This document shows, one piece after another, positions 11,085 to 22,439 of a stretch of 64,000 nucleotides of DNA. Location of the stretch: positions 607,018 through 671,017 of the forward strand of contig WFMF01000025.1 of the NCBI GenBank assembly GCA_011033025.1. Reading direction: 5' to 3'. The notes beneath the pieces are model-generated. The model was not told the DNA's origin. It saw nothing but the letters and a program-made list of their open reading frames with translations, and searched no databases. The translations under genes and the position numbers were made by a program. Each line of letters begins with the position of its first letter. Position 1 is the first letter of the stretch. Origin of the DNA: Beroe forskalii. Taxonomy: Eukaryota > Ctenophora > Nuda > Beroida > Beroidae.

Positions 11085-12000
11085 AACCCAACAACCCAAT
11101 AGCTTTTATGTAAACCCAATAGCTCCTACTGAGCCCAACAACCCAATAGCTCCGTGAGAGCCCAACACCCCAATAGCTCCGTGAGGGCCCACAACCCAAT
11201 AGCTCCTACTGAGCCCAACAACCCAATAGCTCCGTGAGAGCCCACAACCCAATAGCTCTGTGAGAGCCCAACAACCCAATAGCTCCTTGTGAGCCCAACA
11301 ATATGTGAGAGCCCAACAACCCAATAGCTCCGTGAGAGCCCAACAACCCAATAGCTCCTTGTGAGCCCAACAACCCAATAGCTCCGTGAGCCCAACAATC
11401 AATAGCTCCTTGTGAGCCCAACAACCCAATAGCTCCTTGTGAGCCCAACAACCAATAGCTCCGTGATAGCCCGACAACCCAATAGCTCCGTGAAACCCAA
11501 ACAACCCAATATCTCCGTGTGAGCCCAACAACCCAATAGCTCCCTCAGAGCCCAACAACCCAATAGCTCTGTGAGAGCCCAACATTCCAATAGCTCCTTG
11601 TGAGCCCAACAACCCAATAGCTCCTTGTGAGCCCAACAACCCAATAGCTCCGTGAGACCCAAACAACCCAATATCTCCGTGTGAGCCCAACAACCCAATA
11701 GTTCCTTGTGAGCCCAACAACCCAATAGCTCCGTGATAGCCCGACAACCCAATAGCTCCTTGTGAGCCCAACAACCCAATAGTTCCTTGTGAGCCCAACA
11801 ACCCAATAGCTCCGTGATAGCCCGACAATCCAATAGCTCATTGTGAGCCCAACTACCCAATAGCTCCAGGGGAGCCCAAAAACCCAATAGCTCATTGTGA
11901 GCCCAACAACCCAATAGCTTCTTGAGAGCCCAACAACCCAGTAGCTCCTTGTGAGCCCATCAACCCAATAGCTCCTTATGAGCCCACAACTCAGTAGCTC
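11085..12000. repeat. 27-bp minisatellite, more than 30 copies
   Basis: Unit consensus is caacccaatagctcc followed by (t/g)tgagagcc. Unit length is a multiple of three and free of stops on the minus strand in several frames, which produces long IGLLGSQGA-type frames in three phases at once. Diverged units continue to about 12130 and again at 12340-12480. I read it as a non-coding array. Confidence 0.9.
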
Positions 12001-12229
12001 CAAGTAACCTCAACAACTCAACAACCAATAAGCTTCAAGAGAGACCAACAACACAAAATCTCTATGTCAGCCCAAAAACTCCATTTGACCCCAATAACTC
12101 CATTTGAGCAAAATTAACAATCTGAGCTCAACGACCCACTTACCCATCAACTTCATGTGATAAACATCTACACTACATCCCTAAAACTCATCCATTTGCG
12201 AAACTGCCTCCAGTATTAATCTAAGCAGA

Positions 12230-12690
12230 TCACCATGGTCTTTGGCTTTTGGCAACACCTCACTCTCTTTTGGAAGTGGGGTGGGTGGAGAATAACAGTG
12301 TTATCCTCCTCCCCAAGAACCAGGACATGGAAACAGAACCTCAAAAAACCCAATAGCTCCATGTGAGCCCAACAAACTTATAGCTTCATCAAACCGAATA
12401 GCTCCATAACTGCACTTGTCATTTTAGCCTAGAAACTCAACAGCTCCATATGAGCCAAATAGTTCCGTGAGAGCTCAGCTATGAAATAGCTCCTCAAGTC
12501 CTCAACCATGCAACTTCCCAACACAATCCAATAACTCTTCACTACTTCATTAGTACGAAACTGCTGCCAGTTATAAACTGCCTACATCAGGTCACAGTTT
12601 TTGGCAACACCCTACTTTCTTTTCAAGTGGGGTGGGTGGAGAATAACAGTGTTGTTCTCTGCCCCAAGAACCAAGACCTGGAAGCTCTTT
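12230..12690. repeat. Direct repeat pair flanking diverged minisatellite units
   Basis: The block aagtggggtgggtggagaat with aacagtgtt and ccccaagaacca occurs at about 12272-12330 and again at about 12630-12680, about 360 bp apart. This suggests a larger duplicated unit containing the minisatellite edge. Confidence 0.7.
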
Positions 12691-13022
12691 ACTCCAAACA
12701 AACTTGCTGTTTCCAGTTAACACATGAACGATATGTACCAAGAAGTGCAACATTGTTATACTACGACATATACGTGATAAAGTCGCACATCATTAAACAA
12801 AAACAAAAAAAAACCTCGCTCCAAAATTTACTTCAACCTAATACAAATTCTTTAAAAAATTGTATTACAAATTAATTAAATTCACCAATTTACCAAATCA
12901 ACTTTAATACTAGGACCACTTTGTCTTACGACTTTGATTTAACTCTATTGATAACAAATATCATTGCACACTAACTTAGTTGAACGGGAATCTAAATCTT
13001 GGCTGTTTACTCACATTTGTCG

Positions 13023-13307
<285 letters not shown>

Positions 13308-13909
13308 AATAATGTCGTACAGTAAGGATCTAATCTGAGTTCATGATGGTTAGTTTTAAACTAACTACTGCCCTGAAACCATTGGTTAATAAAAAAAAAT
13401 TCAGGCATTAGAAACGTATAAAACACTATCACCGTTAGAGAAAATATCAAGTTTGAATTAAGTTTAGAATTTGCAAACGAAGTGCTGTGTAGCTGTGTAT
13501 TTGTAGGCTCAACAGGCTTGCTAGTTAGACATAATTTTTGCTATGAAAGTTGAACCCACATGAGAGTACATCAATAAAACACCCGACTGTTTATGTACTT
13601 ATGTAATCTGCAAACTGCAAAAATCATAAATTAGCAGGAGAAAAGGCAAGGTAACTCATAATACAGTAAACACTAAAACATCAGCTGAAAAATATGGAAG
13701 TACTGACGGAATCTTTGATTAAGTAAACCATGAATCATCAAAAATGAAAGGGAAACAAGAAATAACTTAATAATAATATGCTAAGCCACGCTTGTGGGGA
13801 TAATCAAAACAAAACCCCAAAATAAATCCAAACCAAATCACGGGATGTCCCTCTGTTCGCCCCAGAATACTAACATGATTCAGGACACTCTTTCCCGTTT
13901 CTTGTCCAG
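13308..13909. other. AT-rich spacer with an interspersed repeat
   Basis: At about 13476-13530 the sequence gcaaacgaagtgctgtgtag and following bases match 16346-16410 and, inverted, 4996-5030. Nothing else was identified. Confidence 0.45.
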
Positions 13910-13968
13910 ATAAAGGAGAACGGGAGGAGAATATTTGGTTGCTTCATCGCCTCAAAAAGAAGCAAACC
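13910..13968 (+). CDS. Possible exon, Lys/Glu-rich
   Basis: A strong pyrimidine tract and acceptor (cgtttcttgtccag) precede 59 nt that end at gtatgt. Entered in phase 1 it reads DKGEREENIWLLHRLKKKQT. The entry phase matches the KIF21-like exons at 8434 and 8989, so it could be a distant exon of that gene, but the sequence alone is not diagnostic. Confidence 0.4.
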
Positions 13969-14212
13969 GTATGTTTTCGGCTCAAGTTGAACAGACAGAT
14001 AACTGCTTGAGTTGGGGCCATTGGGGTCTATTACCCAATTGGAGAATATAGTTAAGCGAACAATATTCTATATAGATATCTGTCCTCTACTATATAGACT
14101 ATTAGTTATGCCAACATATCAGCCAAACCGCGACCGTTGCCCCTCAGACTATGAGGGGCCATGTCGTATGGCACTGCGCCTCCGCGGAAGCGCACTTTAC
14201 CTACCTACCTAC

Positions 14213-16165
14213 AGTCACATGGGAAAAAGCAGTTTTCACCCTTATTTTTGGTCCTTGTGGCCCATTATAGACGAAAAAGTCCATTTTCAGCACAAAAATG
14301 GGGGTTTTCGAGAGGCTGTAAATCGTGAAAATGGTCGAAATTCAAAATTCTGAAAGCAGCATTTTCTTAGTTGGATCAAACTGTACTGACCTGCAAAATT
14401 TCATGAGTTAACTAGTAAGTTTATTAGGACGACCCCCCCCTCCAGCCAGACACTGATCAAAATTCAGAAAATTCTCGGACATACTTGGACTTGGGGATAA
14501 TTATGGTTAAAAATGCATCAGTATTTGGTTCTAGCGCACTCTCTGGAAATCAGTCACATGGGAAAAAGCAGTTTTCAGCCCTATTTTTGGTCCCTGTGGC
14601 CCATTATAGACGAAAAAGTCCATTTTTAGCCCAAAAATGGGGGGTTTTCGAGAGGCTGTAAATCGTGAAAATGGTCGAAATTCAAAATTCTGAAAGGAGC
14701 ATTTTCTTAGTTGGATCAAACTGTACTGACCTGCAAAATTTCATGAGTTAACTAGTAAGTTTATTAGGACGACCCCCCTCCAGCCAGACACTGATCAAAA
14801 ATTCAGAAAATTCTCGGACATACTTGGACTTGGGGATAATTATGGTTAAAAATGCATCAGTATTTGGTTCTAGTGCACTCTCTGGAAATCAGTCACATGG
14901 AAAAAGCAGTTTTCAGCCTTATTTTGGTCCTTGTGGCCCATTATAGGCGAAAAAGTCCATTTTCAGCCCAAAAATGGGGGTTTTCGAGAGGCTGTAAATC
15001 GTGAAAATGGTCGAAATTCAAAATTCTGAAAGCAGCATTTTCTTAGTTGGATCAAACTGTACTGACCTGCAAAATTTCATGAGTTAACTAGTAAGTTTAA
15101 TAGGACGACCCCCCCCCCTCCGGCCAGACACTGATCAAAATTCAGAAAATTCTCAGACATACTTGGACTTGGGGATAATCATGGTTAAAAATGCATCAGT
15201 ATTTGGTTCTAGTGCACTCTCTGGAAATCAGTCACATGGGAAAAAGCAGTTTTCAGCCTTATTTTTGGTCCTTGTGGCATATTATAGACGAAAAAGTCCA
15301 TTTTTAGCACAAAAATGGGGGTTTTTGAGAGGCTGTAAATCGTGATAATGGTCGAAATTCAAAATTCTGAAAGCAGCATTTTCTTAGTTGGATCAAACTG
15401 TACTGACCTGCAAAATTTCATGAGTTAACTATTAAGTTTATTAGGACGACCCCCCCTCCAGCCAGACACTGATCAAAATTCAGAAAATTCTCGGACATAC
15501 TTGGACTTGGGGATAATTATGGTTAAAAATGCATCAGTATTTGGTTCTAGTGCACTCTCTGGAAATCAGTCACATGGGAAAAAGCAGTTTTCAGCCTTAT
15601 TTTTGGTCCTTGTGGCATATTATAGACGAAAAAGTCCATTTTTAGCACAAAAATGGGGGTTTTTGAGAGGCTGTAAATCGTGATAATGGTCGAAATTCAA
15701 AATTCTGAAAGCAGCATTTTCTTAGTTGGACCAAACTGTACTGACCTGCAAAATTTCATGAGTTAACTAGTAAGTTTATTAGGACGACCCCCCCCCCCTT
15801 AGGCCAGACATTGATCATAATTCAGAAAATTCTCGGACATCCTTGGACTTGGGGATAATTATGGTTAAAAATGCATCAGTATTTGGTTCTAGTGCACTCT
15901 CTGGAAATCAGTCACATGGGAAAAAGCAGTTTTCAGCCTTATTTTTGGTCCTTGTATTCATTATAGACGAAAAAGTCCATTTTCAGCACAAAAATGGGGG
16001 TTTTCGAGGCTGTAAATCGTGAAAATGGTCGAAATTCAAAATTCTGAAAGCAGCATTTTTTTAGTTGGATCAAACTGTACTGACCTGCAAAATTTCATGA
16101 GTTAACTAGTAAGTTTATTAGGACGACCCAACCCCCACCCCCCCCCCCCCCCCCCCCCCTTAGGC
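14213..16165 (+). repeat. Satellite A, array 1 (~339-bp unit, about 5.7 copies)
   Basis: The marker ttggggataa recurs at 14491, 14830, 15169, 15507 and 15849, a period of 338-342 bp. Each unit contains aatgcatcagtatttggttc, a caaaattcatgag-like stretch and a C run of variable length (accccccct). The array starts abruptly at cagtcacatgggaaaaagca after three ctac repeats and ends in a C-rich tract. The 60-codon frame [15 protein letters not shown] repeats with each unit but is broken in many, so it is not a gene. Confidence 0.95.
16126..16162. repeat. Long cytosine tract
   Basis: The satellite's C run is expanded here to more than 20 consecutive C with two A interruptions before it. Homopolymers of this length are prone to assembly error. 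Confidence 0.9.
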
Positions 16166-17365
16166 CAGAAACATCTTCGGAACGCGCGCGCATTACGATT
16201 TGTGCGGGTAACCATGGTGACACGTGCACGGAGAATTGCGCGCTCATTTCTATTAATGGTGTTTTGATTACGTTGCGATGTTTAACTTATGAACGGATCG
16301 GAGTTTTTTGATGCGGTAAAAAGTATTCAGCTGATCTGAAATTTGCGAACGAGGTGCTGCGTAGCAGCGCCGAGTGAGCTGTGTATTTGCATGCCCGACG
16401 GGCCTGCTAGTCTCTTATATAATTTCGTAAGCGCACGTGAATTATGTTTGTCTGTGCCGCCGTATACAATTAAATTTGACCTTGCCAAGAAAATATCAAG
16501 AGAAATGAATGCAAACTGGAGAAAAGAGGTGCCGTTGCTATGGAGATTGGATATTTGCGCACGTGCAGCATAAAGTAGTTCTTAAAGTAGTGTTACTATT
16601 ACGTTAGTGATTAAAGCTGTCGAGATGTTGCTTTTAGATGTTCGTGTTTTTAAATTCGTAGTTCATGATGCATGTAGGAATATTTAGGACGACAGTTATT
16701 GGAAGTTTAGGAAAGTAGGAAGTTATTACAAAAGATCTCTAAGCGGTAGAATTCAACCGATGAAATAAATTCGCATCGAACGTTGTCCGTACGTCTCGGT
16801 GTGTTTGAAAATTAATGAGAAGTTCATGAAGTTCAATTTCGAACACTTCACGTAATTTAAGGGAAAACAAAATTGTTGAACTAACGAAATGAACAAAACG
16901 CGACACGCGCGCATTTTAATCTTGCGCGCAACACAGAAACTCTGCGCGCGTCGCAAAGTTATTTCAGATAGAGTAAGGAACTTAAAAGAGAAAATGCGCG
17001 GCGTAAAATTATGAATATGATTTTGCGCTTTAGCCTGAGCGCGCACAGGCAGGCCTAAAATTAATTTTATTTATTTCCATTTCTTACGCAGCTTTACTCA
17101 GTATACAAATGAAGGAAAAATAATAATTCACGGTGGTCGGTGAGACCAGTCAAACAATGCTTTAGTGTTCCTAATGCCTAGCCACGCGCGCGTCGCAACT
17201 TTCGTCGTTGCTCCTTTGTCATCAACATTCAACTTTTCATATCAAAGTATCGCGCCGGCAGCTTTAGTTCTTATCAACCTATCTTTTTACTTACTTCATT
17301 CTGCTGGCTTTTGGTTTCCGCACTAATCACTAACGGCAACAAATGCTTACGTGCGCGCGGCCGAG
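16166..17365. other. Unique centre between inverted satellite A arrays
   Basis: CpG-rich (many gcgcgc strings) compared with its surroundings. It includes an interspersed-repeat copy at 16346-16410 (gcgaacgaggtgctgcgtag). Short frames on both strands show no recognisable domain or splice structure. Confidence 0.5.
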
Positions 17366-18047
17366 AGGAATAATAAACTTACTAGTAACTCATGAAATTT
17401 GCAGGTCAGTACAGTTTGATCAACTAAGAAAATGCTGCTTTCAGAATTTTGGATTTCGACCATTTTCACGATTTACAGCCTCTCGAAAACCCCCATTTTC
17501 GGGCTAAAAATGGACTTTTTCGTCTATAATGGGCCACAAGGACCAAAATAGGGCTGAAAACTGCTTTTCCCATTTGACTGATTTCAGAGAGTGCACTAGA
17601 ACCAAATACTGATGCATTTTTAACCATAATTATCCCCAAGTCCAAGGATGTCCGAGAATTTTCTGAATTTTGATCAGTGTCTAACTGAAGGGGGGGGGGT
17701 CGTCCTAATAAACTTACTAGTTAACTCATGAAATTTTGCAGGTCAGTACAGTTTGATCCAACTAAGAAAATGCTGCTTTCAGAATTTTGAATTTCGACCA
17801 TTTTCACGATTTACAGCCTCTCGAAAACCCCCATTTTTGGGCTGAAAATGGACTTTTTGGTCTATAATGGGCCACAAGGACCAAAAATAAGGCTGAAAAC
17901 TGCTTTTTCCCATGTGACTGATTTCCAGAGAGTGCACTAGAACCAAATACTGATGCATTTTTAACCATAATTATCCCCAAGTCCAAGTATGTCCGAGAAT
18001 TTTCTGAATTTTGATCAGTGTCTGGCTGGAGGGGGGGGGGGTCGTCC
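17366..18047 (-). repeat. Satellite A, array 2 (inverted, two copies)
   Basis: Two units in the orientation opposite to array 1, beginning at aataaacttactag and ending at ggtcgtcctaa. With array 1 it forms a head-to-head pair about 1.2 kb apart. Confidence 0.95.
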
Positions 18048-18053
18048 TAATTC

Positions 18054-18370
18054 CCGCCCTGGCCAGGGCGGTAACCCCCCGCGGTAATAGAAAAGACTGG
18101 CCAGGGTATATATTAGACGAACGAGTGTCACAGGGTGATCAGGGCGCTGGCAAGCGCCCGCAGCCACGGAAAAAAAACACCGAGGGCATCTGCCCGAAGG
18201 GCAGATGCCCTCGGCCCGAAGGGCCGAGGGCATCCCAAAGCCAGCATCCCCGGCCCGAAGGGCCGGGGATGTATCAGCATCTGCCCGAAGGGCAGATGCC
18301 CTCGGCCCGAAGGGCCGAGGGCAGCCGAACAGGCCAGCAGTCCCGGCCCGAAGGGCCGGGACTGCTGGCC
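18054..18370. repeat. Cluster of perfect GC-rich hairpins with CCCGAAGGG core
   Basis: At least six perfect inverted repeats share the centre CCCGAAGGG (loop GAA): 18182-18212, about 18207-18231, 18245-18271, 18278-18300, about 18298-18322 and 18332-18370 (18-bp arms). Stem sequences differ between hairpins (gcatctg, cctcgg, tccccgg, cagtcccgg) yet remain fully paired. Two more perfect inverted repeats without this core precede them (18054-18071 and 18139-18156). A C-GAA-G triloop is a known exceptionally stable DNA mini-hairpin. GC content is far above the neighbourhood. Frames through this block are by-products of the repeats. Confidence 0.95.
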
Positions 18371-18815
18371 AGACAGTTCAAACAAGCCAGTAGTACCAGC
18401 ATGAAGTGCTAAAAGTGGTAGCGGAACCGTCTTTCAAGTATTGAAAAATACGTTTGCCAGCGCCTATTATATAAAAATACAATGAATTGCGAAAATCGCG
18501 ATTTTCGAGTCGCGTTTTCAACCTGTTAATTTGATCTGTTTGTCGCGAAAATTTGTACAGACATAGTCGTCCACACGAATAACAAACCCTGAAAATTTCA
18601 TGAAAATCGACCGCGTCGTTTTCTCACAATAAATTATCAAAAAAACGCTATTTTATCAAAAATTAGAAGATGGACTACGACCCGACTCGATGATAAAAAT
18701 TGTGTTTGAGTGTTCTCGAGAACTATAAAAGATACAATTATAATCTCAACGGCATATGAAACTTCAGAATGATGTGCGTGCATTAGGCTATATGAAATTT
18801 TAAAATGACAATTCC
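18371..18815. other. Non-coding spacer
   Basis: Contains a local palindrome gcgaaaatcgcgattttcg near 18490. No gene or other repeat was assigned. Confidence 0.4.
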
Positions 18816-19408
18816 TTAATTGGTTAATTAGCCAATTAAAGTAATTATCGCGTATATCTCAAAAAGTAAAAAGGATATCGTCTTAATTCTAACGGCATTA
18901 TTAACTTACGTCGAAACTACAATTTATTCGTTTCATTTAAGTACCGGTTGCCAAATGCTTAATTAGTTAATTGGCCAATTAAAGTAATTATCGCAATTAA
19001 CTCGAAAAGTAAAAATGATAGCGTCCCAATTCCAACGGCATCATTAATTCAAGCCAAAATTATGATTTGTTCGTTTCATTTAAGTACCGGTTGCCAACCG
19101 CTTAATTAGTTAATTGGCCAATTAAAGTAATTATCGCGTATAACTCAGAAACTAAAAATGTTAGCTTCTTAATTCTAACGGGATCATTAACTTAAGCCGA
19201 TACTACGATTTATTCGTTTCATTCAAGAACCGGTTACCAACCGATTAATTAGTTAATTGGCCAATTAAAGTAATTATCGCCTATAACTGAAAAAGAAAGA
19301 ATGATAGCTACTTAATTTATACGGCATCAGTTACTTACGTCGAAATTACGATTTATTCGTTTAATCTAAATACCGGTTGCCCGCCGCTTAATTAGTTAAT
19401 TGGCCTAT
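18816..19408. repeat. Satellite E, 143-bp unit, about four copies
   Basis: The palindromic marker ttaattagttaattggcc (first copy slightly different) recurs at 18816, 18959, 19102, 19245 and 19388, exactly 143 bp apart. The array is cut off at 19408 by the 3' end of the LINE. Confidence 0.95.
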
Positions 19409-20345
19409 TAATAATAATAATAAGTTACATTTATAATTTATAGTGGCACAACTTCTATCAAACTCAGGTGAGCCACGAAAAATATCAGTCATTAATTCAT
19501 AAACAGTGCGATATATATTCATAAGTCCTGATCAAATTCACCATGATTAAAATATAAGATTCAGCAAACTTGCACCATTTAATAATAATACTAATTACAT
19601 CCAATGTGTAAGCTAATTTTAAACGCATACTACTAGTATTCACTAAAAGCTTCTAAAAACAGATGAGACTTTAATGCGGTTTTAAATAATGATATGTCAG
19701 AACATTGCTTGACATGTAGAGGAAGCAGATTCCAAAGCTTAGGTCCAATTTTGGAAAAACATCTATCACCATAATTAGTAGCCATTCTTGGCTCTACCAG
19801 ATAAACATTAGATCCTAATACATTTGCATAACATAGTTCATTTGAAAGATAGTCTGGGCCAAGGTTATTCATGGCTTTATAAACTAACAATATAATTTTG
19901 TACTTGATTCGCTGTTTGACTGGAAGCCAATGCAGATCTTTCAGTGTTTTGCCTACATGATCATGTTTATAAAGTCCAACAACACACTTGGCTGCAGCAT
20001 TCTGTATTCTCTGAAGTTCAAGCAAAGTGGTCTCATTCACTCCATAGTACAAGGCATTGCAATAGTCAAGTTTACAAACAATTAGGCTGTTGATGATCAG
20101 CTTGAGTTGATCTTGATCAAACAAGAATCTACGTTTATTTATATTTCGCAGCATTCTGAAGGAGTCCTGCTTGACTTTTATAACCTGACTTTTAAAACTC
20201 AAGCTTTCATCAAACAGTATTCCCAAGTTCTTAGCAGTGTTGGTGAATCGAACACAGATGTTCCCAGGAAGGAATACCCCTTTAATGGATAAGTTTTTGA
20301 GAACATTAGGTGGAGCAAACACAATAATTTGTGTTTTACCAGGAC
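19405..20345 (-). mobile_element. 5'-truncated non-LTR retrotransposon (LINE)
   Basis: Minus-strand element with a 3' tail of TTATTA repeats abutting satellite E at 19405-19420. Its 5' end joins satellite B at about 20345. Inside is the C-terminal part of a reverse transcriptase frame. Satellite sequence on both sides suggests insertion into, or recombination between, satellite arrays. Confidence 0.85.
19633..20345 (-). pseudogene. Reverse transcriptase C-terminal fragment of a LINE
   Basis: About 236 codons remain. Motifs typical of CR1/Jockey-like elements after the catalytic palm are visible: KNLGILFDESLSFKSQV, LDYCNALYYGV, LQRIQNAAAKCV, LHWLPVKQRIKYKI, and near the end FSKIGPKLWNLLPLHVKQC. 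The catalytic (F/Y)xDD motif and the endonuclease are missing because the element is 5'-truncated. The annotated frame can be extended to 20415, but those first residues come from satellite B and are not part of the enzyme. The fragment has no internal stop, which suggests a fairly recent insertion. Confidence 0.88.
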
Positions 20346-21150
20346 CTAGAGAACTCAACGAGGACACTATTCTATGCAGAATCATCACATTATGGGGGGT
20401 AGAACATGGTTTCAAAGCCCTAACCCCTTTAGTTTCAGAGTTATGGACGAAAAACCCCTTTTAAGCCCTATGCGTAGCCCCAAAATTGCCCCTATTTAAT
20501 ATATAAGATCTGAAGGTCGAAGAGAACTGAACGAGGACTCTAGCCTATGCAGAATCATCACATTATGGGGGGTAGAACATGGTTTCAAAGTCCTTACCCC
20601 TTTCGTTGAGGAGTTATGGACGAAAAACCCTTTTTTAGCCCTACGCTCAACCCAAAATTGCCCCTATTTAATAAATGATATCTGAAGGTCGTAGAGAACT
20701 GAACGAGGACTCTAGCCTATGCAGAATCATCACATTATGGGGGTAGAACATGGTTTCAAAGTCTTAACCCCTTTCGTTTCAGAGTTATGGACGAAAAACC
20801 CCTTTTTAGCCCTACACATAGCCCCAAAATTGCCCCTATTTAATATATAAAATCTAAAGGTCGTAGAGAACTGAACGAGGACTCTAGCCTATGCAGAATC
20901 ATCACATTATGGGGGGTAGAACATGGTTTCAAAGCCCTAACCCCTTTAGTTTCAGAGTTATGGACGAAAAACCCCTTTTAAGCCCTACGCGTAGCCCCAA
21001 AATTGCCCCTATTTAATATATAAAATCTGAAGGTCGTAGAGAACTGAACAAGGACTCTAGCCTATGCAGAATCATCACATTATGGGGGTAGAACATGGTT
21101 ATATAGTCCTAACCACTTTCGTTTCAGAGTTATGGACGAAAAACATATTT
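20345..21150 (+). repeat. Satellite B, array 1 (~173-bp unit, five copies)
   Basis: The marker atgcagaatcatcacattat recurs at 20374, 20547, 20719, 20891 and 21064. Each unit also has gttatggacgaaaaaccc and aaaattgcccctatttaata. Confidence 0.95.
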
Positions 21151-22435
21151 TAACATTTCATCTATTGCTAGAAACAAACAATACTAACTTAAGGATTTCC
21201 ATTCTCTATAATGTAAACCTGCATCTTTTTCTTCTTGCAGTAGATTACGACTACAGCTATTGCAACCAAGACAAGTACAAAACCTATCAATCAAAATCGA
21301 GATTGTTAAGTGTGTCCCTTCATGTATCATATTTTGATTGAAGAGCCTGAAAGGCAAGCGACATCATGAAAAGATCCATTTTCATAAGCGAGAGATTTTG
21401 GCAGATCTAATTTCAGGCATGCCCACCATTATTTGGGATGAACCCAATCTGATGTACAGCATAGACCGGAATAGTGTTTATTTTATATGAGCCCAAGGAA
21501 TTTCAATACTCAGTGTCATACTCACAGGGAATGGACTCTAGGTCAGGGGACTATAGGTCGGGAGACTCTGGGTTGGGGGACTCTGGGTCAGGGGCGGCAA
21601 ACCAGGGTGGACTCTGGGTCGGGAGCATCTTTACTTTATATATACACTATCTAAAGCTTTTCACTTATAAGGTGACTCTTTCGGTTAACCCTGATAATGG
21701 ACCCCGGATAACCGGTGCAATCATGTGACCCAATGGATCATTGCTGACACTATCCCATACCGCTTGTTGGACTCATATCCCGGATGTCATCAGAGCGGAT
21801 TCATTATACAAGAGGGTCATGCGGGCACGACTGCATGCATATGATTATGCAGACACTATGCCTACGGCTCTACTTTTGGAAATCTTGTCGCTGCCAACGC
21901 TGTCCTCAACGCAGACTCTCCCCCTCTCCACGGCCACCCTGATCCCCCAGCCAACCGTCCCTCCTCCCAACCCTCCCCCTGCAGACACTTCCATGATCAA
22001 GATCATCCAAGGAAGAACCTTCACTTTCAAATCCCTCCTCTTGAGCTCAAGGCTACTCTAGAGATAGCAAGCCCTTATAAGGTGGAACACAAGCTTGGAG
22101 GTGTATCAAGTGGAGCTGCAAGTGTACTGGAAGATTCTAGACCATCAATCTTTCACTCCTTTGCTAAACCTCACTGCCACCCTGCTGATGCTGCTGACTC
22201 CAATGCTGCTGAGGCCCGCTTCTAGATCAAGTAGTTGGCTTCCACCACCATTCTTGCTTCCAACTGCCTGATCCTGGCTCCTCAAACTCAGAGTCCCCTG
22301 ACCTAGAGTCCCCCGACCTAGAGTCATATACCACCGAGCATCATCGTCCAGTTTTTCAAATGCTTTCGATTTCAAATTTTCAATCTATGAAAAATTTTTA
22401 ATTATATAAACTCCTTTCATCGTTCGGCTTTATGA
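21151..22435. other. Centre between inverted satellite B arrays
   Basis: Near its left side, 21535-21620, gactctgggt(c/t)gggg repeats; near its right side, 22285-22325, the inverse (agagtcccc(t/c)gacctagagtc) appears. The symmetry therefore continues into the centre. A proline-rich frame at 21741-22061 shows no recognisable domain. Confidence 0.55.
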
Positions 22436-22439
22436 CGTT

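Noticed and set aside
11085-12000. CRISPR-like repeat array
   Set aside because: Units are contiguous with no unique spacers, and the genome is eukaryotic.
11106-12003. Long minus-strand frames rich in IGLLGSQGA or ELLGCWAHK
   Set aside because: Three overlapping phases are open at once because the 27-bp repeat is a multiple of three; no splice sites, start context or domain.
18011-18412. Frames of 60-133 codons over the hairpin cluster
   Set aside because: Both strands are open because of GC-rich inverted repeats; residues such as PKGRCPRPEGP mirror the hairpins.
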